Source: Pinus tabuliformis
Lineage: Eukaryota; Streptophyta; Pinopsida; Pinales; Pinaceae
Assembly (NCBI GenBank): GCA_031772625.1
Contig: CM062807.1
Span: 1,146,173,007-1,146,237,006, forward strand
Reading direction: 5' to 3'
Length of the DNA stretch: 64,000 nucleotides
Part shown: piece by piece, positions 1-10,024 of the stretch
How the letters are laid out: every line of letters begins with the position of its first letter
How positions within the stretch are numbered: the stretch's first letter is position 1
Made by a program: the position numbers and the translations under genes
The notes under the pieces: generated by a model
Databases searched by the model: none
The model's input: only the letters and a program-made list of their open reading frames with translations
Told to the model about the DNA's origin: nothing

Positions 1-39
1 CTATAGGGTTCTTCCCTTCGGATTATGTAATGCACCTGT
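1..39 (+). mobile_element. Left piece of element B (Athila/Tat-like Ty3), RT fragment
   Basis: The first 39 bases encode a run typical of a Ty3/gypsy reverse transcriptase (residues LPFGLCNAP in the plus frame). The coding stops abruptly where the LTR of element A begins. The matching RT continuation lies immediately after element A, at 14900. I infer that this is the left side of an older element split by A. B starts outside the window. Confidence 0.75.
35..39. repeat. Left target-site duplication of element A
   Basis: CCTGT directly precedes A's left LTR, and CCTGC directly follows its right LTR at 14900-14904. Four of five bases match, as expected for an old 5-bp Ty3 duplication. Confidence 0.7.
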
Positions 40-1760
40 TGTAGAGCTATAAAACGGGTCTCTTTCATCTCTAATTACCTCACATTAATATGTCAATCCG
101 GGAACGTTTTGTTATTTCAAAGAGTGTCTCCGTCTGAGGCTGTCATTTGTCAGAGTAATGCTAGTAGTACAGTGTTCAGAAATACAAGGGTAAATGGATG
201 TTCATCTACAGCTTAACTACTTCAAAATATTAAATCACACATTCAAAAGATTAAGCAACTTATCAGTCAAGGATTCGATAGCAATAACCCATCCCTTTGG
301 AAACTAATGGAAAAGGAAATCAGAGAACTGATCGTGGATTTGGGAGCCGGACAGTAAATGCCAATGCTCACTACAGCCTGAGATCGTTCTTCACACCAAT
401 ACCAGTGAATGGAACGGCAGATGAGAAATGGAACAACAATTAAGAAATTGAACAGCAAGTTTGAAATGGAACAGCAAATCCGAAATAGAACAACAATTCT
501 GAAATGGAACAACAGCTAAGAAATAGAACAGCAACTAAGTCTTACAAGTAGTAACAATCTTAATCTATCAGATCCAATGCATTAATCATAATCTACAGGA
601 ATCAAACGGAAATCTTTCACTCTTAAGGGCAGATTGAATACCACACACCAATGGAACAACACTGATTACTGATAAGTTATGGAACAGCGCTTGAAAACCA
701 TATACACACACAACACACTTAAATAGTAATCTGATCCAAGTATCGATCTCAGTTAGAAAGAATACAACTACATTTCAAAATAGGACAGCATTGTTCATAA
801 ATCCAACAATCGCAAAGAACATAACTTCCAAGATGAATTTCGTAACGTTAATGAACAAGTGCACAGTAGAGAGGCTCTGTAGTGAAACAGTAATAGTTTT
901 CTGTAAAGACTAGTAGTATTATATCAACTCCTAAAATAACAGTAATATGATGCAGAGTCAATACAATCGTTCCATCTGTAGAAACCTTAATAAATCAACA
1001 TAATAGAGCATGTGATGTAAACTTTATAAAACACATCAGATTAACAAATGACGTCGATAAGCAAACCACGCATAAACCAAACGTAATAATACAGGAGCAA
1101 GTGTCCTCCAGGGCCGGGCCCTTAGCCTCTAGGGGTACACCAGTTGAAGTTATTCCAGACTCAGAGATGAAATAGTAACCAAGTTTGTATTAATGCATAG
1201 AAAAAAATTACAATAAACCAGTTCTCAATGAGACTCGATGATCAAAGTTTTGATTTTAAAGGAAATTACATAAAAGCATAACCATCTCCAACTATCCCCT
1301 CGAGCTAACAATGCTGCCCCTTTTATCAGGGTGACGGCCAAGATATGTAAGTGCAGAAATAGATAAAACAGCAATCCCTCAGGATCAAGGATCCTGAGGG
1401 ATTCGCCGAACCGTTAGTCCTTAGTCATTTATTTTCTCTCCTGCGCCGAGCTGATATCTCCACCTCCTTTTCCGGGCTGATTCGCTTTGATTTGCTTTGC
1501 CTTATTTGCATTCGGTCTCCCGTCAGAGGGACAACAGTTAACCCGTCATTGTCCTTTCCTTTGGAACGTAAACTTCTCGTTTTTCCTCCTTCCTGCATAA
1601 GGAAATGACAATTGTCAGCATTTTCGTCTTGCATATTAATCTCACATGGTCTATTATAATTCTTTATCATTTTCCTAGTTCATGATGCAAAAATTTTGTA
1701 GGTTCTAATGAAAAGATACTGAAATAATCATCAAAAACATACCTTCTTTAGTACTCCACA
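40..1760 (-). repeat. Element A LTR, 3' copy in element sense
   Basis: This is a direct repeat of 13179-14899 with equal length (1,721 bp). On the plus strand it begins TGTAGAGCTATAAAA and ends TACTCCACA. It carries a six-copy 19-nt array at 425-538. No host gene is visible in it. Confidence 0.93.
425..538. repeat. Six-copy 19-nt tandem repeat in A's LTR
   Basis: Six consecutive 19-nt units start at 425, 444, 463, 482, 501 and 520. Each has the form GAAATNGAACARCANNNNN, and the last bases vary most. The same block is present in the other LTR at 13564-13677, so it predates the insertion. Confidence 0.88.
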
Positions 1761-1775
1761 CACCCCCCTGCTTAC
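1761..1775 (-). other. Polypurine tract of element A
   Basis: The plus strand reads CACCCCCCTGCTTAC, giving a minus-strand tract with six consecutive G directly before the LTR. This is the position expected for plus-strand priming. Confidence 0.7.
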
Positions 1776-2002
1776 CATGTTTCATGCCCTCATGAAAACA
1801 TTGTAGTTGACATGTAAGGCGGTGCGAGAATAGGTTGGAGATGGAATCTCATGAGGAGGCCTACAGCCATGATGCGTAACTAGGTAGTCAAAGAAATGGC
1901 TTGTCTGACCCTCAAGCATCTCATAGAGGGCTTGGTATCTGGGTGCAGGGTGCCAAATGATTGGACTTCGGAACCTATATCCTAACCAAGATGGCCCTGC
2001 CC

Positions 2003-2368
2003 TCAAAATGATTTCGCCATAGAGGTGCAAGTGGTTGCAGCTAATTTAAAATTCTCATACTTAAACGGTTCCCTGAGCTGGATATTCGGATTAGAAATTT
2101 CATACCAAAATTTAGCTGCATCAATGGCAAGGCCTTTGATAGAGAAAGAGTATTCTAATCCCTGTCGAATGAGTGCCTCATGCATGGGTCCTAATGGTTC
2201 AATTACACCTGGAGTCTTCATGAGGTTTCTATGTGCTCTCCACAATTGTACTGGGTCCCTAGGCTCAGCCCTTACCCACAAATCTAATCCATTTTCTTGC
2301 CTTTGGAAAGTATTATAGGCTTTAAGCCATTTAATTTGATTAACCCCAAATGAAATCAATGCCTGCAA
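2003..2368 (-). CDS. Open stretch near the end of A's env-position region
   Basis: This 121-residue stretch has a protein-like mix of residues (tryptophans near the start, WYEISNPNIQL, FKYENFKL near the end). The same general style continues in the neighbouring stretch at 2030-1782. I do not recognise a family. It follows the coiled-coil stretch in element sense and probably belongs to the same product. Confidence 0.4.
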   Translation of the reverse strand: MQALISFGVNQIKWLKAYNTFQRQENGLDLWVRAEPRDPVQLWRAHRNLMKTPGVIEPLGPMHEALIRQGLEYSFSIKGLAIDAAKFWYEISNPNIQLREPFKYENFKLAATTCTSMAKSF

Positions 2369-2512
2369 TTGGATATCCCCAACAAAAGGGCTAGGGTTCA
2401 GCTCGGTCTCTTGGTCTAATACAAGGTTATGTAAATAGAACTCACACAGCAGTCTCTGGACTTTTACCCTGTAGTGCTTACAGCAGTCTATAAAATCATT
2501 GACAGTGTTAAT

Positions 2513-2998
2513 TTATATGGGAGCACCTGCTTTGACAGCCTTTATTTTTAATTGTAAATACAGTTCCAGTAAAAACAAGGCATAATTCTTAGCAGGGGCT
2601 CTACATGCCAAGATGTCATTGTATAAAGAACACAAGGTATACATCTGCTTGATAACTATATCTAACCTACGAGTTACCTTCGCGACTTTCTCTTGTTCCC
2701 TTTGCCACCCTTCAAAGGTCTGGCTTTCGGATAGATTGATGTTCCTAAGCTGCTGTTGTAGCTCTTCATACTTTTCGAGAGGGACCATTTGCTCTCTAAG
2801 CTTTTCTGCTTCTTGCTGAGCTTGCTTCAAACTCTTTCGTAGGGTTACTGTCTTTGGATCCCTTTTCCATGTGGCAGTGGAGGCTGGGATTTTTACCTGA
2901 ACTTTTCTATTGTGTTGCTTTGAGTTCATAACCCTTATCACTCCTAAAAGTGGTGTCTCCATCTGAATTTCCTTATCACGGGTCATCATCTCATCCAT
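2513..2998 (-). CDS. Coiled-coil stretch of A's env-position region
   Basis: The 161-residue stretch is rich in Lys, Glu and Gln, with heptad-like spacing of leucines around residues 55-110 (LKQAQQEAEKLREQMVPLEK). This suggests a coiled coil, followed by a less charged tail. No catalytic motif is seen. It is probably a middle part of the env-position product. Confidence 0.45.
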   Translation of the reverse strand: MDEMMTRDKEIQMETPLLGVIRVMNSKQHNRKVQVKIPASTATWKRDPKTVTLRKSLKQAQQEAEKLREQMVPLEKYEELQQQLRNINLSESQTFEGWQREQEKVAKVTRRLDIVIKQMYTLCSLYNDILACRAPAKNYALFLLELYLQLKIKAVKAGAPI

Positions 2999-3739
2999 TT
3001 CTATCTTAACGTGGATATCAGTCCATTGTTGTTCCTTTTCAATTGGAATAACAGTCTATTTTTCAGCATCATTTGGAACAACAGCTTGATTTTCGACAGG
3101 GTTTTGAATGGCAGGATGAATTCTGGTCCTCCGCCCCTTTGCCTTGAGGGGTTTTGCTAGAGTGGTCACATTTTTCCTTCCCGAAGTCCTTTTTACCCTT
3201 TGCCTTGCTTTTAGAATCCTAATCTGCTGGTGGAGCTGGACTATTATATTCAATAATCTCTGTTGTTCCTTTCACAATTCTTTAATTTCCAGAATTTCCT
3301 TAGAAGGAACAGCAGGCTGTTCACTGCGGCCTAGATTGTGACTAATTCCCAGATTTTCTTTCTGGTGGGTTTCTTCATTGTTTTGCTCTAGTTGTTCTGG
3401 GGCAAGAACCATAACTGGTTTTATTATTTCTTGGGTGACTTCTCTTTCTGCCCCTGTTTCCTCTAGAATTTCCTCTGGTGTCTTCTAGTTAGGAACAAAT
3501 TGTTCCTGTTCAGCATCTCCTGTCATCTTTTCATCATGACCAGACAAATTTTCTTCTTCTGCCTCCTTTTCATGTGATTCTTCAGGTGCATTTTCCTCCT
3601 GGGGTTTCTTTTCGTCATGGAGGTCTGATGGACTAGAAGGTTGGCCATATTTGCCCATATTGGCCAAAACTTCGGCCAATTCATCTTCTCCCACTGGGTC
3701 CTGCAATGGGCTACCTTCCTGCTATTCCATTTCCTCCTC

Positions 3740-4222
3740 CTACTCGGATTGCTTGACTTCTTCTTCTTTTTCTTCTTCGGTTTCAGTTTCTTTTTCTCCT
3801 ACAGCTTCTTCTTTGTTTTCTACTTCCTCTTTAGATTGCTCGGCCTCTTCTTCTTCTTCTTCCTCTTCAGATTGCTCGACCTCTTCTTCTTTTTCTTCTT
3901 CCTCTCCTTTCTCATCATCCTCCCCCTCTGGCCGTGAGGGTTGCTCATCTTCAATTTCTACCGGTTGGCTGGTGTTTTCTTGGGACTTCTCCAGCTTGCC
4001 TCGTAGTCGTGCTAGCCAGACCGATTTCCTACGTTTTTCTAGCCGTTTGGGTGTACCGGTGGCATGTTTACAGTTTGCCAATTCCCTTCGTTTTTCTGGA
4101 CACTCGCGTGTACTGGTGGCATGTTTACGCTTTGCCAATTCCCTGTGTTTTTCTAGATGCTCGAGTGTACCGGTGGCATTTTTACGTTTTGGGGATGGTG
4201 CGGTCAATCCCCCATTTATCAT
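3740..4222 (-). CDS. Basic-repeat plus glutamate-rich stretch in A's env-position region
   Basis: The 160 residues fall into two blocks. About residues 10-70 are basic and contain three copies of a 20-residue unit (for example ATGTLEHLEKHRELAKRKH), encoded by a 60-bp tandem repeat near 4040-4195. Residues 90-160 are dominated by Glu with some Lys and Ser. This opposite-charge layout is not typical of membrane glycoproteins. It may be a nuclear or nucleic-acid-associated protein, but that is inference. Confidence 0.5.
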   Translation of the reverse strand: MINGGLTAPSPKRKNATGTLEHLEKHRELAKRKHATSTRECPEKRRELANCKHATGTPKRLEKRRKSVWLARLRGKLEKSQENTSQPVEIEDEQPSRPEGEDDEKGEEEEKEEEVEQSEEEEEEEEAEQSKEEVENKEEAVGEKETETEEEKEEEVKQSE

Positions 4223-4423
4223 GGCAATTAGCTCTTCCCCACTGCTCTGCTACTGGGTGAGGCTATGGCTAACAGTTAACCAAATCAACCCATGATGACT
4301 AACAACTGACTCTACATGCTGTGCCTTTTTTATGCTCCGTGCAACGTCATGAAGTAACAAATTCAAAAATGCAGGTAAATTTACAGAGCATTTTTGCTTT
4401 AGTACAACTAAGAGTTTGAGATG

Positions 4424-4933
4424 TCATGGTCTTACCACGTCTTTTCTGCCTTCACAGGTGATGTAGCTTTGAATGGTCTTTTCCAATTCTCCCCACGACT
4501 CTCCTAGTGCTGCTGGCAGAACTCCCTTTCCTCTAATTACCAAGCTCTGGCCTTCGTCCCGGAAGATTTCTATACTCTTTTGCAATCTCTCCTTTTTTAA
4601 CGTCCATACAGGTCCAACGGCTGGTAGTCCCGAGACTTCTGCGATTATGTCATCGATGACTGCTATGTGTCTCCCCCTCACTGTGGAGTAATCCTCTTGC
4701 AAGTTCTGCAAGAATTTAATTGCCACAGTCTCGTTAGACTCCTGCAAGTGGTTGAGATAAGTCAGCCACCCTGCTCTTGCCAGGATTTCCCAGGCAGCAG
4801 CAGAGACTGTTAACACCTGCGGTTCTCTCTGAATTGATCTTCCTCCCATGGTTTCACTGTAAACTCTTAATGGAACGACAGCTGTTCGTGTTGTTGAAAC
4901 ACAGAGAGGCTGATAAACACAAGACTTGTTCAA
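4424..4933 (-). CDS. First conserved-looking domain of A's env-position region
   Basis: The 169-residue stretch contains WEILARAGWLTYLNHLQES, then a region around RHIAVIDDIIAEVSGLPAVG. This resembles, by memory only, the N-terminal domain of proteins annotated as putative plant transposon protein, which accompanies many Athila/Tat-type elements. It is the best-folded-looking part of the region. The family call is tentative. Confidence 0.45.
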   Translation of the reverse strand: MNKSCVYQPLCVSTTRTAVVPLRVYSETMGGRSIQREPQVLTVSAAAWEILARAGWLTYLNHLQESNETVAIKFLQNLQEDYSTVRGRHIAVIDDIIAEVSGLPAVGPVWTLKKERLQKSIEIFRDEGQSLVIRGKGVLPAALGESWGELEKTIQSYITCEGRKDVVRP

Positions 4934-6287
4934 AATCTAATGCTGTAGAGTATACAATAGAAATGGCTTATGAACAGCAAGTCATGCAGAAAAAATAAAA
5001 ATAGTATGCCGTTGAGCCATGCCATACCCTAGTACACAACTTCCCGAATAGTGGGCTGACACTTAATCCATGGAATGACGAGGTTAACCTCCCCCCCGCA
5101 ATGTGATAGGCTGTCCCAGCCGTCAAATAAAGGAGCAACGCCCACTTTGAAGCAAAGTCATAAAGGAACAGCGTATGGCAATATGCCATGTTTACAAAAG
5201 CAACGAATTACCGAAATTGAGGCATAGAGTTGGATTGCTTAATACGTAAGAGGCTGTTGTGATATGATGCGAGACTGGGAGGATAGGACATTTGTCGTAC
5301 ATTCCAAGTCTCATGCAGTCATTGTCAACTGCTCTGCCATGATTGGTGATAATATATTTACATGCATTATATGATTCAGGAAATAATATATGATTAATTA
5401 CTAAGGTATAAGAAACAGAAGGGTGCTAGTAACTTACCTATTGGTGTAAATAATGTGACTTCAATACCATTAACAGTGCTCTGCTGCCGACAAGTGTCCA
5501 TAACCTTGGTAGAGTTGTTTATTTCACCCATGGAACCATGATCCTTTGTGTATGCTTAGGAAATGTTGTGTGAGATCAAAATGTAGGCCATTATGCTGGC
5601 TTGGTGACCAGTTAACCATAATGCCATTCACGAGGAAGGAGTGAAAAGTGGGCAGGTCGGCTCGTGATGAGACCTCCTGTTCCAAGGGTTGTTTATTTGA
5701 TATACCTTTTGGACCATATCCCTGGTGTGGTGGCCATAGTGGGAATGCCACTTCGCTTTCATCCTCATGATCATGGTAGGCTGGCTCTTGATGAGACCCC
5801 CTATCCTGCATTTGGCAACTTATAAGTCATGTTTGCTATTTTTTTCTTTGTTTTTCATAAAGTACTTTCCCTTATTTATACACAAAGGGTGGTTCAACAC
5901 TCCTTAAGAGTAGGAATGGTGGAAGAAGTCTTAAAATCTCAATAGGAAGATATAAACCCTTTGTTCTTATTCCTAAATAATAATCAAAGAGGATTAAAAA
6001 GGATCATCATGATAAAGATAACCAATCAGAGCAGAATTAGTAGAACAATGACAACAGAAGATGATAAATAAGCATGTCCTTCCTTTTGTCCTCTTACCAA
6101 TGCAGAGCAATTTCTTATAAAGATAGCGATTTATGATTGACTGATTTCAGTATGTTGTGATTTTGTATCCATTGGATAAGTGTATAGCTGTATTCTAAAA
6201 CACTTGAAAGAACAGGAGCAATAAGCATCCTCAATTTAGAACAGCAAAAGGAACAAGATGTTTCACAAGGAGAGTAAAAGCATGCAA

Positions 6288-6980
6288 GAGGTGTTCCTTT
6301 TGGAAAAAGGGACAACAGAAGACCACAAATGATGTTCCTTTGGAAAAGGAACAGTAGAAAATGCAAATGGCGTTCCTTTGAAAAAGGAATAGCAAAGATG
6401 GAAAACGTTGTTCCTTTGGAAAAGGAATAGCAGAACACACAGATGTCGTTCCTTTGGAAGAGGAACAGTAGAAATTGAAAATGTTGTTCCTTTGGAAAAG
6501 GAACAGAAAACACACAGAATTGTTGTTCCTTTGGAAAAGGAACAGCAAAACACGTAAAAATTCCATTCCTTTGAAAAAGGAACAACAAAGATGGAAAACA
6601 TTGTTCCTTTGGAAAAGGAACAGCAGAAATTGAAAATGCTATTCCTTTGGAAAAGGAACAGCAAAATAGGCAAATGTCGTTCCTTTGGAAAAGGGACATC
6701 AAAACACACAGATGCCATTCTTTTGGAAAAGGAACAACAGAAATTGAAAAAGATGTTGTTCCTTCGAAAAAGGAACAACAAAACCACACAAATGCCATTC
6801 CTTTGGAAAAGGAACGGCAGAAATAAAAAATGTTGTTCCTTTGGAAAAGGAACAGCAGAACACAAAAATAAAGAAAAAAAACCAAATTACAACAAAATAA
6901 CAGCTGGCCCAAAAGGGGGTTGCTCCTTTGAAAAAGGAACAGCCAGAAAAATGAGGTTCTTTTGAGAAAAAAAAGGAACA
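6288..6980. repeat. 38-bp palindrome-bearing tandem array in A's 3' region
   Basis: About 17 units with a mostly 38-bp period. Each holds the palindrome GTTCCTTTGGAAAAGGAAC (8-bp stem, 3-nt loop), then a 19-nt spacer such as AGCAGAAATTGAAAATGTT. Spacers tend to alternate between an AATTGAAAA type and a CACACAGATG type. No unit contains a stop in any minus-strand frame, which explains long overlapping reading frames there that I do not regard as genes. The bases between this array and 5811 hold nothing I can name. Tandem repeats in 3' regions are known for Tat/Ogre-type elements. Confidence 0.9.
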
Positions 6981-7089
6981 GCAAAAATAATAACAGCAAA
7001 ACGTTGATTAAAAAATATGTACAAAAATTATTCAAGAAAAGAAATTATGTACAAACTGTAAAAAGAATTAAATTCCTTAATGAATTACA

Positions 7090-8251
7090 GGTGAGGAAGG
7101 CTTCTCTTCCTCCCCCAAAATCTCCATATTAGAGTCTTGGCGTAGCTACTAGTAGAAGGACTCCTGAGTGAGTGGTTTACGATAGAGACGAACTCGGCGG
7201 CCATTTGCCTTGAAGGCATATCCAGAACGTCAATAGTGATTAGAGTAAGGGTCCCATTGTCATGTACCTTCTAGATTTCATATGGTCCCAACGAACGAGT
7301 CTGGAGTTTCTCGGGGAAGTCCTAAAACTTGGAGTCGTACAAAAGAGCCCAGTCTCCTTCGTGAAAGACTTTATTTTTAATGAGAGCATCATGCCATTTA
7401 GCTCGCTACTGTTGGATCATAGCAGTGTTTTGGAGTGCAGAGAGCCTAATTTCGTCCAGCTCATTGATCTGCTGTAATCGATTAATTTGTGCCTTGGTTA
7501 GATCTAAGCCAACTTCCTATGTTGTTCGTAATGTTTGGATTTCGAATTCTATGTGGAAAATGAGTTGTTTTCCAAACACTAATTGATAAGGTGAGTAACC
7601 AGTGGTGCTTCTCCATGTTGTTCTGTAAGCCCACAATGCTTCAAGTAGTCTGGCAGCCCAATCACATCTATGTGATGCTATGGTTTTCGTTAGGATCGCT
7701 TCTATTATTTTATTGCTGCTTTCTACCTGCCCATTTTCCTGTGGGCGGTATGGAGTAGTGATTTTATGCTGGACATGATAGTTGTTGAGTGTTGCAGCTA
7801 TTCTGTTCCCAGCAAAATGTGGTCCACCATCTGTAATTATTTCTCTTGGAAGGCCATAACGTACAAATAGATGGAACAGGAACTGTATGACATAGTCCTC
7901 TGTAGCTCTTGGAAATGCCTCTGCTTCAACCCACTTGGTGACATTTTCTGTTGCCACCAAAATATATGTTTTCTAGTTTGATGATGGGTTGATTGGTCCA
8001 ATGAAATCAAGAGCCCATCGCTCGAATGGTTCGATGACTAGCTGTGGTTTCAGAGGCATCTCATCAGACTGACCAGGGCGTCCTGCTCTCTGGCAACTGT
8101 CACAGGCTTGGACAAATTTCTTTGCATCTTTGAAAATCGTGGGCCAATAATACCCTATTTGCAGCACTTTATGTCCAGTTCTGCGATCGGCAAAATGTCC
8201 ACCACATGGTCCGTCATGGCAGGCTTTTAAAATGTCAAAGATTTCATCTTC
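7090..8251 (-). pseudogene. Integrase region of element A
   Basis: In element sense this starts with a zinc-binding segment (YWPTIFKDAKKF...CDSCQ). Next comes the catalytic core, with TKWVEAEAF, IITDGGPHFAGN and the distal PQENGQVESSNK run, which carry the Asp and Glu positions of the D,D-35-E fold. WAYRTTWRSTTGYSPYQLVFGK follows. A basic C-terminal part extends to about 7090. Integrase inserts the cDNA into the host chromosome. The region is broken. It follows RNase H, as in all Ty3 elements. Confidence 0.85.
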
Positions 8252-8896
8252 TCAAACGCATCTCCTGATATGCATGTCTGCCCCTGTATGGAACAAATAG
8301 CCCCCAATCCAAGAAAATCGAGCACTCCGCTGAACAATCTGTTTCTGCTCATTAGGGGTTAGATGCTTCGGTAATTTACCTAATGCTAGGTAATTGGAAA
8401 CATCAGCATACCAGGGTGTTTGAACAGCCACAACAAACAAATGCTCGTCTGGAAATTGGTCTTCAATTGCTACGGCATCGATTGGCTTTGGCATTCTTGA
8501 GAGAAAATTAACTACAGGATTTTCTTTGCCAGGTCGATCCTTGATTGTAATATCAAATTCCTGTAATAAAATCAGCCATCTAGTTACTCTGCCATTTGTG
8601 ACAGGTTTATTTGCTAGATATTTTATGGAAGAATGATCTGTGTACAAGATAACAGGATATCCAGTAATGTAATGTCTAAACTTATTGACAGCATGTATTA
8701 TAGCTAGAAATTCTTTTTCAGTAACCGTGTAGTTTAATTTAGCAGGGGATAAATTTTTGCTAATGTAATAAATTGCATATGGTTTTTTATTCTCCTCCTG
8801 CCCAAGGACTGCTCCAATGGCTGTATCTGAGGCATTAGATGATATCTGAAATGGAAAATCCCAATTTGGTCCTCGAAGGACTGGGGCTGTGGACAC
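8252..8896 (-). CDS. RNase H region of element A
   Basis: The 214-residue stretch begins after the RT connection. It contains ISSNASDTAIGAVLGQ, YYISKNLSPAKLNYTVTEKE, FRHYITGYPVILYTDHSSIKYL and RPGKENPVVNFLSR, the standard run of a Ty3 RNase H (RT_RNaseH family). The enzyme removes RNA from the RNA:DNA hybrid during reverse transcription. The end runs into the integrase linker. Confidence 0.88.
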   Translation of the reverse strand: MSTAPVLRGPNWDFPFQISSNASDTAIGAVLGQEENKKPYAIYYISKNLSPAKLNYTVTEKEFLAIIHAVNKFRHYITGYPVILYTDHSSIKYLANKPVTNGRVTRWLILLQEFDITIKDRPGKENPVVNFLSRMPKPIDAVAIEDQFPDEHLFVVAVQTPWYADVSNYLALGKLPKHLTPNEQKQIVQRSARFSWIGGYLFHTGADMHIRRCV

Positions 8897-8932
8897 AAGC
8901 TTCTTTAGATCCTTGAAATCACGTTCACATTT

Positions 8933-9919
8933 TTATGTCCAAAGAAAATCGACGTTACTAGTTAGTGCATACAGAGGTGCAGCAATGTGCGAATAATGTT
9001 CTATAAATCTCCTATAATAGCCAGAAAATCCAAGAAAATTGCATACCTCTGTTTGAGTGGTAGGAGTGGGGATAAGCAAAATTATTTGGATTTTGGTTGG
9101 GTCTACCTGAATGCCAGCTGCTGAAATATAATGTCCTAGCATAAGTCCTTTAGTCATCATCATATAGAATTTTTCGTGGCTTAAACAAAGCCTGGTAGCA
9201 ATGCAGTGTTGTAGGACTTTTTCTAGTGTATCCAATGCTGGATCGAAATCATCTCCGTATGGTGTAAATTCATCCATGTATACTTCAAGTCCTTCATTTA
9301 TTAAATCTGCAAAAATGCTAAGGATAGCCCTTTGGAATGTGGCAAGAGCATTGCATAAGCCAAAAGGTAGAACTTGGTAGGCAAATGTTCCCCAAGGACA
9401 AGAAAAAGTAGTTTTGTCTTAGTCTTCAGGGGCAATCTGAATCTAATTGTATCCACTGAAGCCATCCAGGAAAGAAAAGAATTTCTTTCTTGCCAAAGTG
9501 TCTAATACTTGGTAGATGAATGGGAGAGGGAAGTGGTCTTTTTGTGTTCCTTTATTTAGCTCTCTTTAGTCCACACAGATTCTCCATTTCCCATTCTTTT
9601 TTGGTACCACCACAAGCGGGGAGACCCATTTACTATCAGAGATAGGGTAGATAAAATTGACATCTAAAAGTTTTTGAAGTTCAGCTTTTACCACATCTTT
9701 TAGATGAGGATTTAGTCTCCTCTGAGGCTGACGGACAGGTCTCGCCTCTTTTTCTATATAAATGTGGTGTGTACATAATTGGGGGTCGATTCCTTTCATA
9801 TCAGGGTAGTCCCATGCATATTCTTCTTTATTTTTCCTTAACAAATGGATGAGCTTCATTTCTTGCTTGGGTGTGAGGTTGGCATTAATGTTTAAGGTCT
9901 TAGCTGGTTCAATTTCCAC
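8933..9919 (-). pseudogene. Reverse transcriptase region of element A
   Basis: The upstream part has the N-terminal fingers (LLDVNFIYPISDSKWVSPLV and VVPKKNGKWRICVD). The downstream part has the palm motif region (EVYMDEFTPYGDDF), the LGHYIS segment and GFSGYYRRFIEHYSHIAAPL. These identify a Ty3 RT of the Athila/Tat group. The region is broken and lies between protease and RNase H as expected. Confidence 0.87.
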
Positions 9920-10024
9920 AGTTTTACTATTTGCGACATAAGTAACAGGTATTGTTTGATCATGTGTATCTTTCAGAGGATCTTATTCTAATTCATTATC
10001 GAATGTTGCTTCTATCATATGACA

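Larger units (their letters stand above)
1782..5811 (-). pseudogene. Env-position coding region of element A
   Basis: Between pol and the 3' LTR several minus-strand open stretches follow one another (5811-5524, 4933-4424, 4222-3740, 3706-3485, 3253-3056, 2998-2513, 2368-2003, 2030-1782). Athila elements are known to carry an env-like frame here. I see no convincing signal peptide or membrane segment. The composition suggests a large charged, coiled protein rather than a classical envelope. The region is broken in several places. The function is unknown, and the call rests on position. Confidence 0.55.

Noticed and set aside
3641-4295. Plus-strand Ser/Phe-rich frames of 98-214 residues
   Set aside because: They are complements of the glutamate-rich tract read on the minus strand.
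6288-6980. CRISPR array
   Set aside because: Repeats are degenerate, spacers are two alternating related types rather than unique, and the context is a plant retrotransposon without cas genes.
6115-7035. Long overlapping minus-strand frames (306, 200 and 111 residues) in the palindrome array
   Set aside because: The 38-bp repeat has no stop in any minus-strand frame and its period is not a multiple of three, so all frames stay open. The proteins are repeats of SFSKGT, PFPKEQ and LFQRN, by-products of the repeat.
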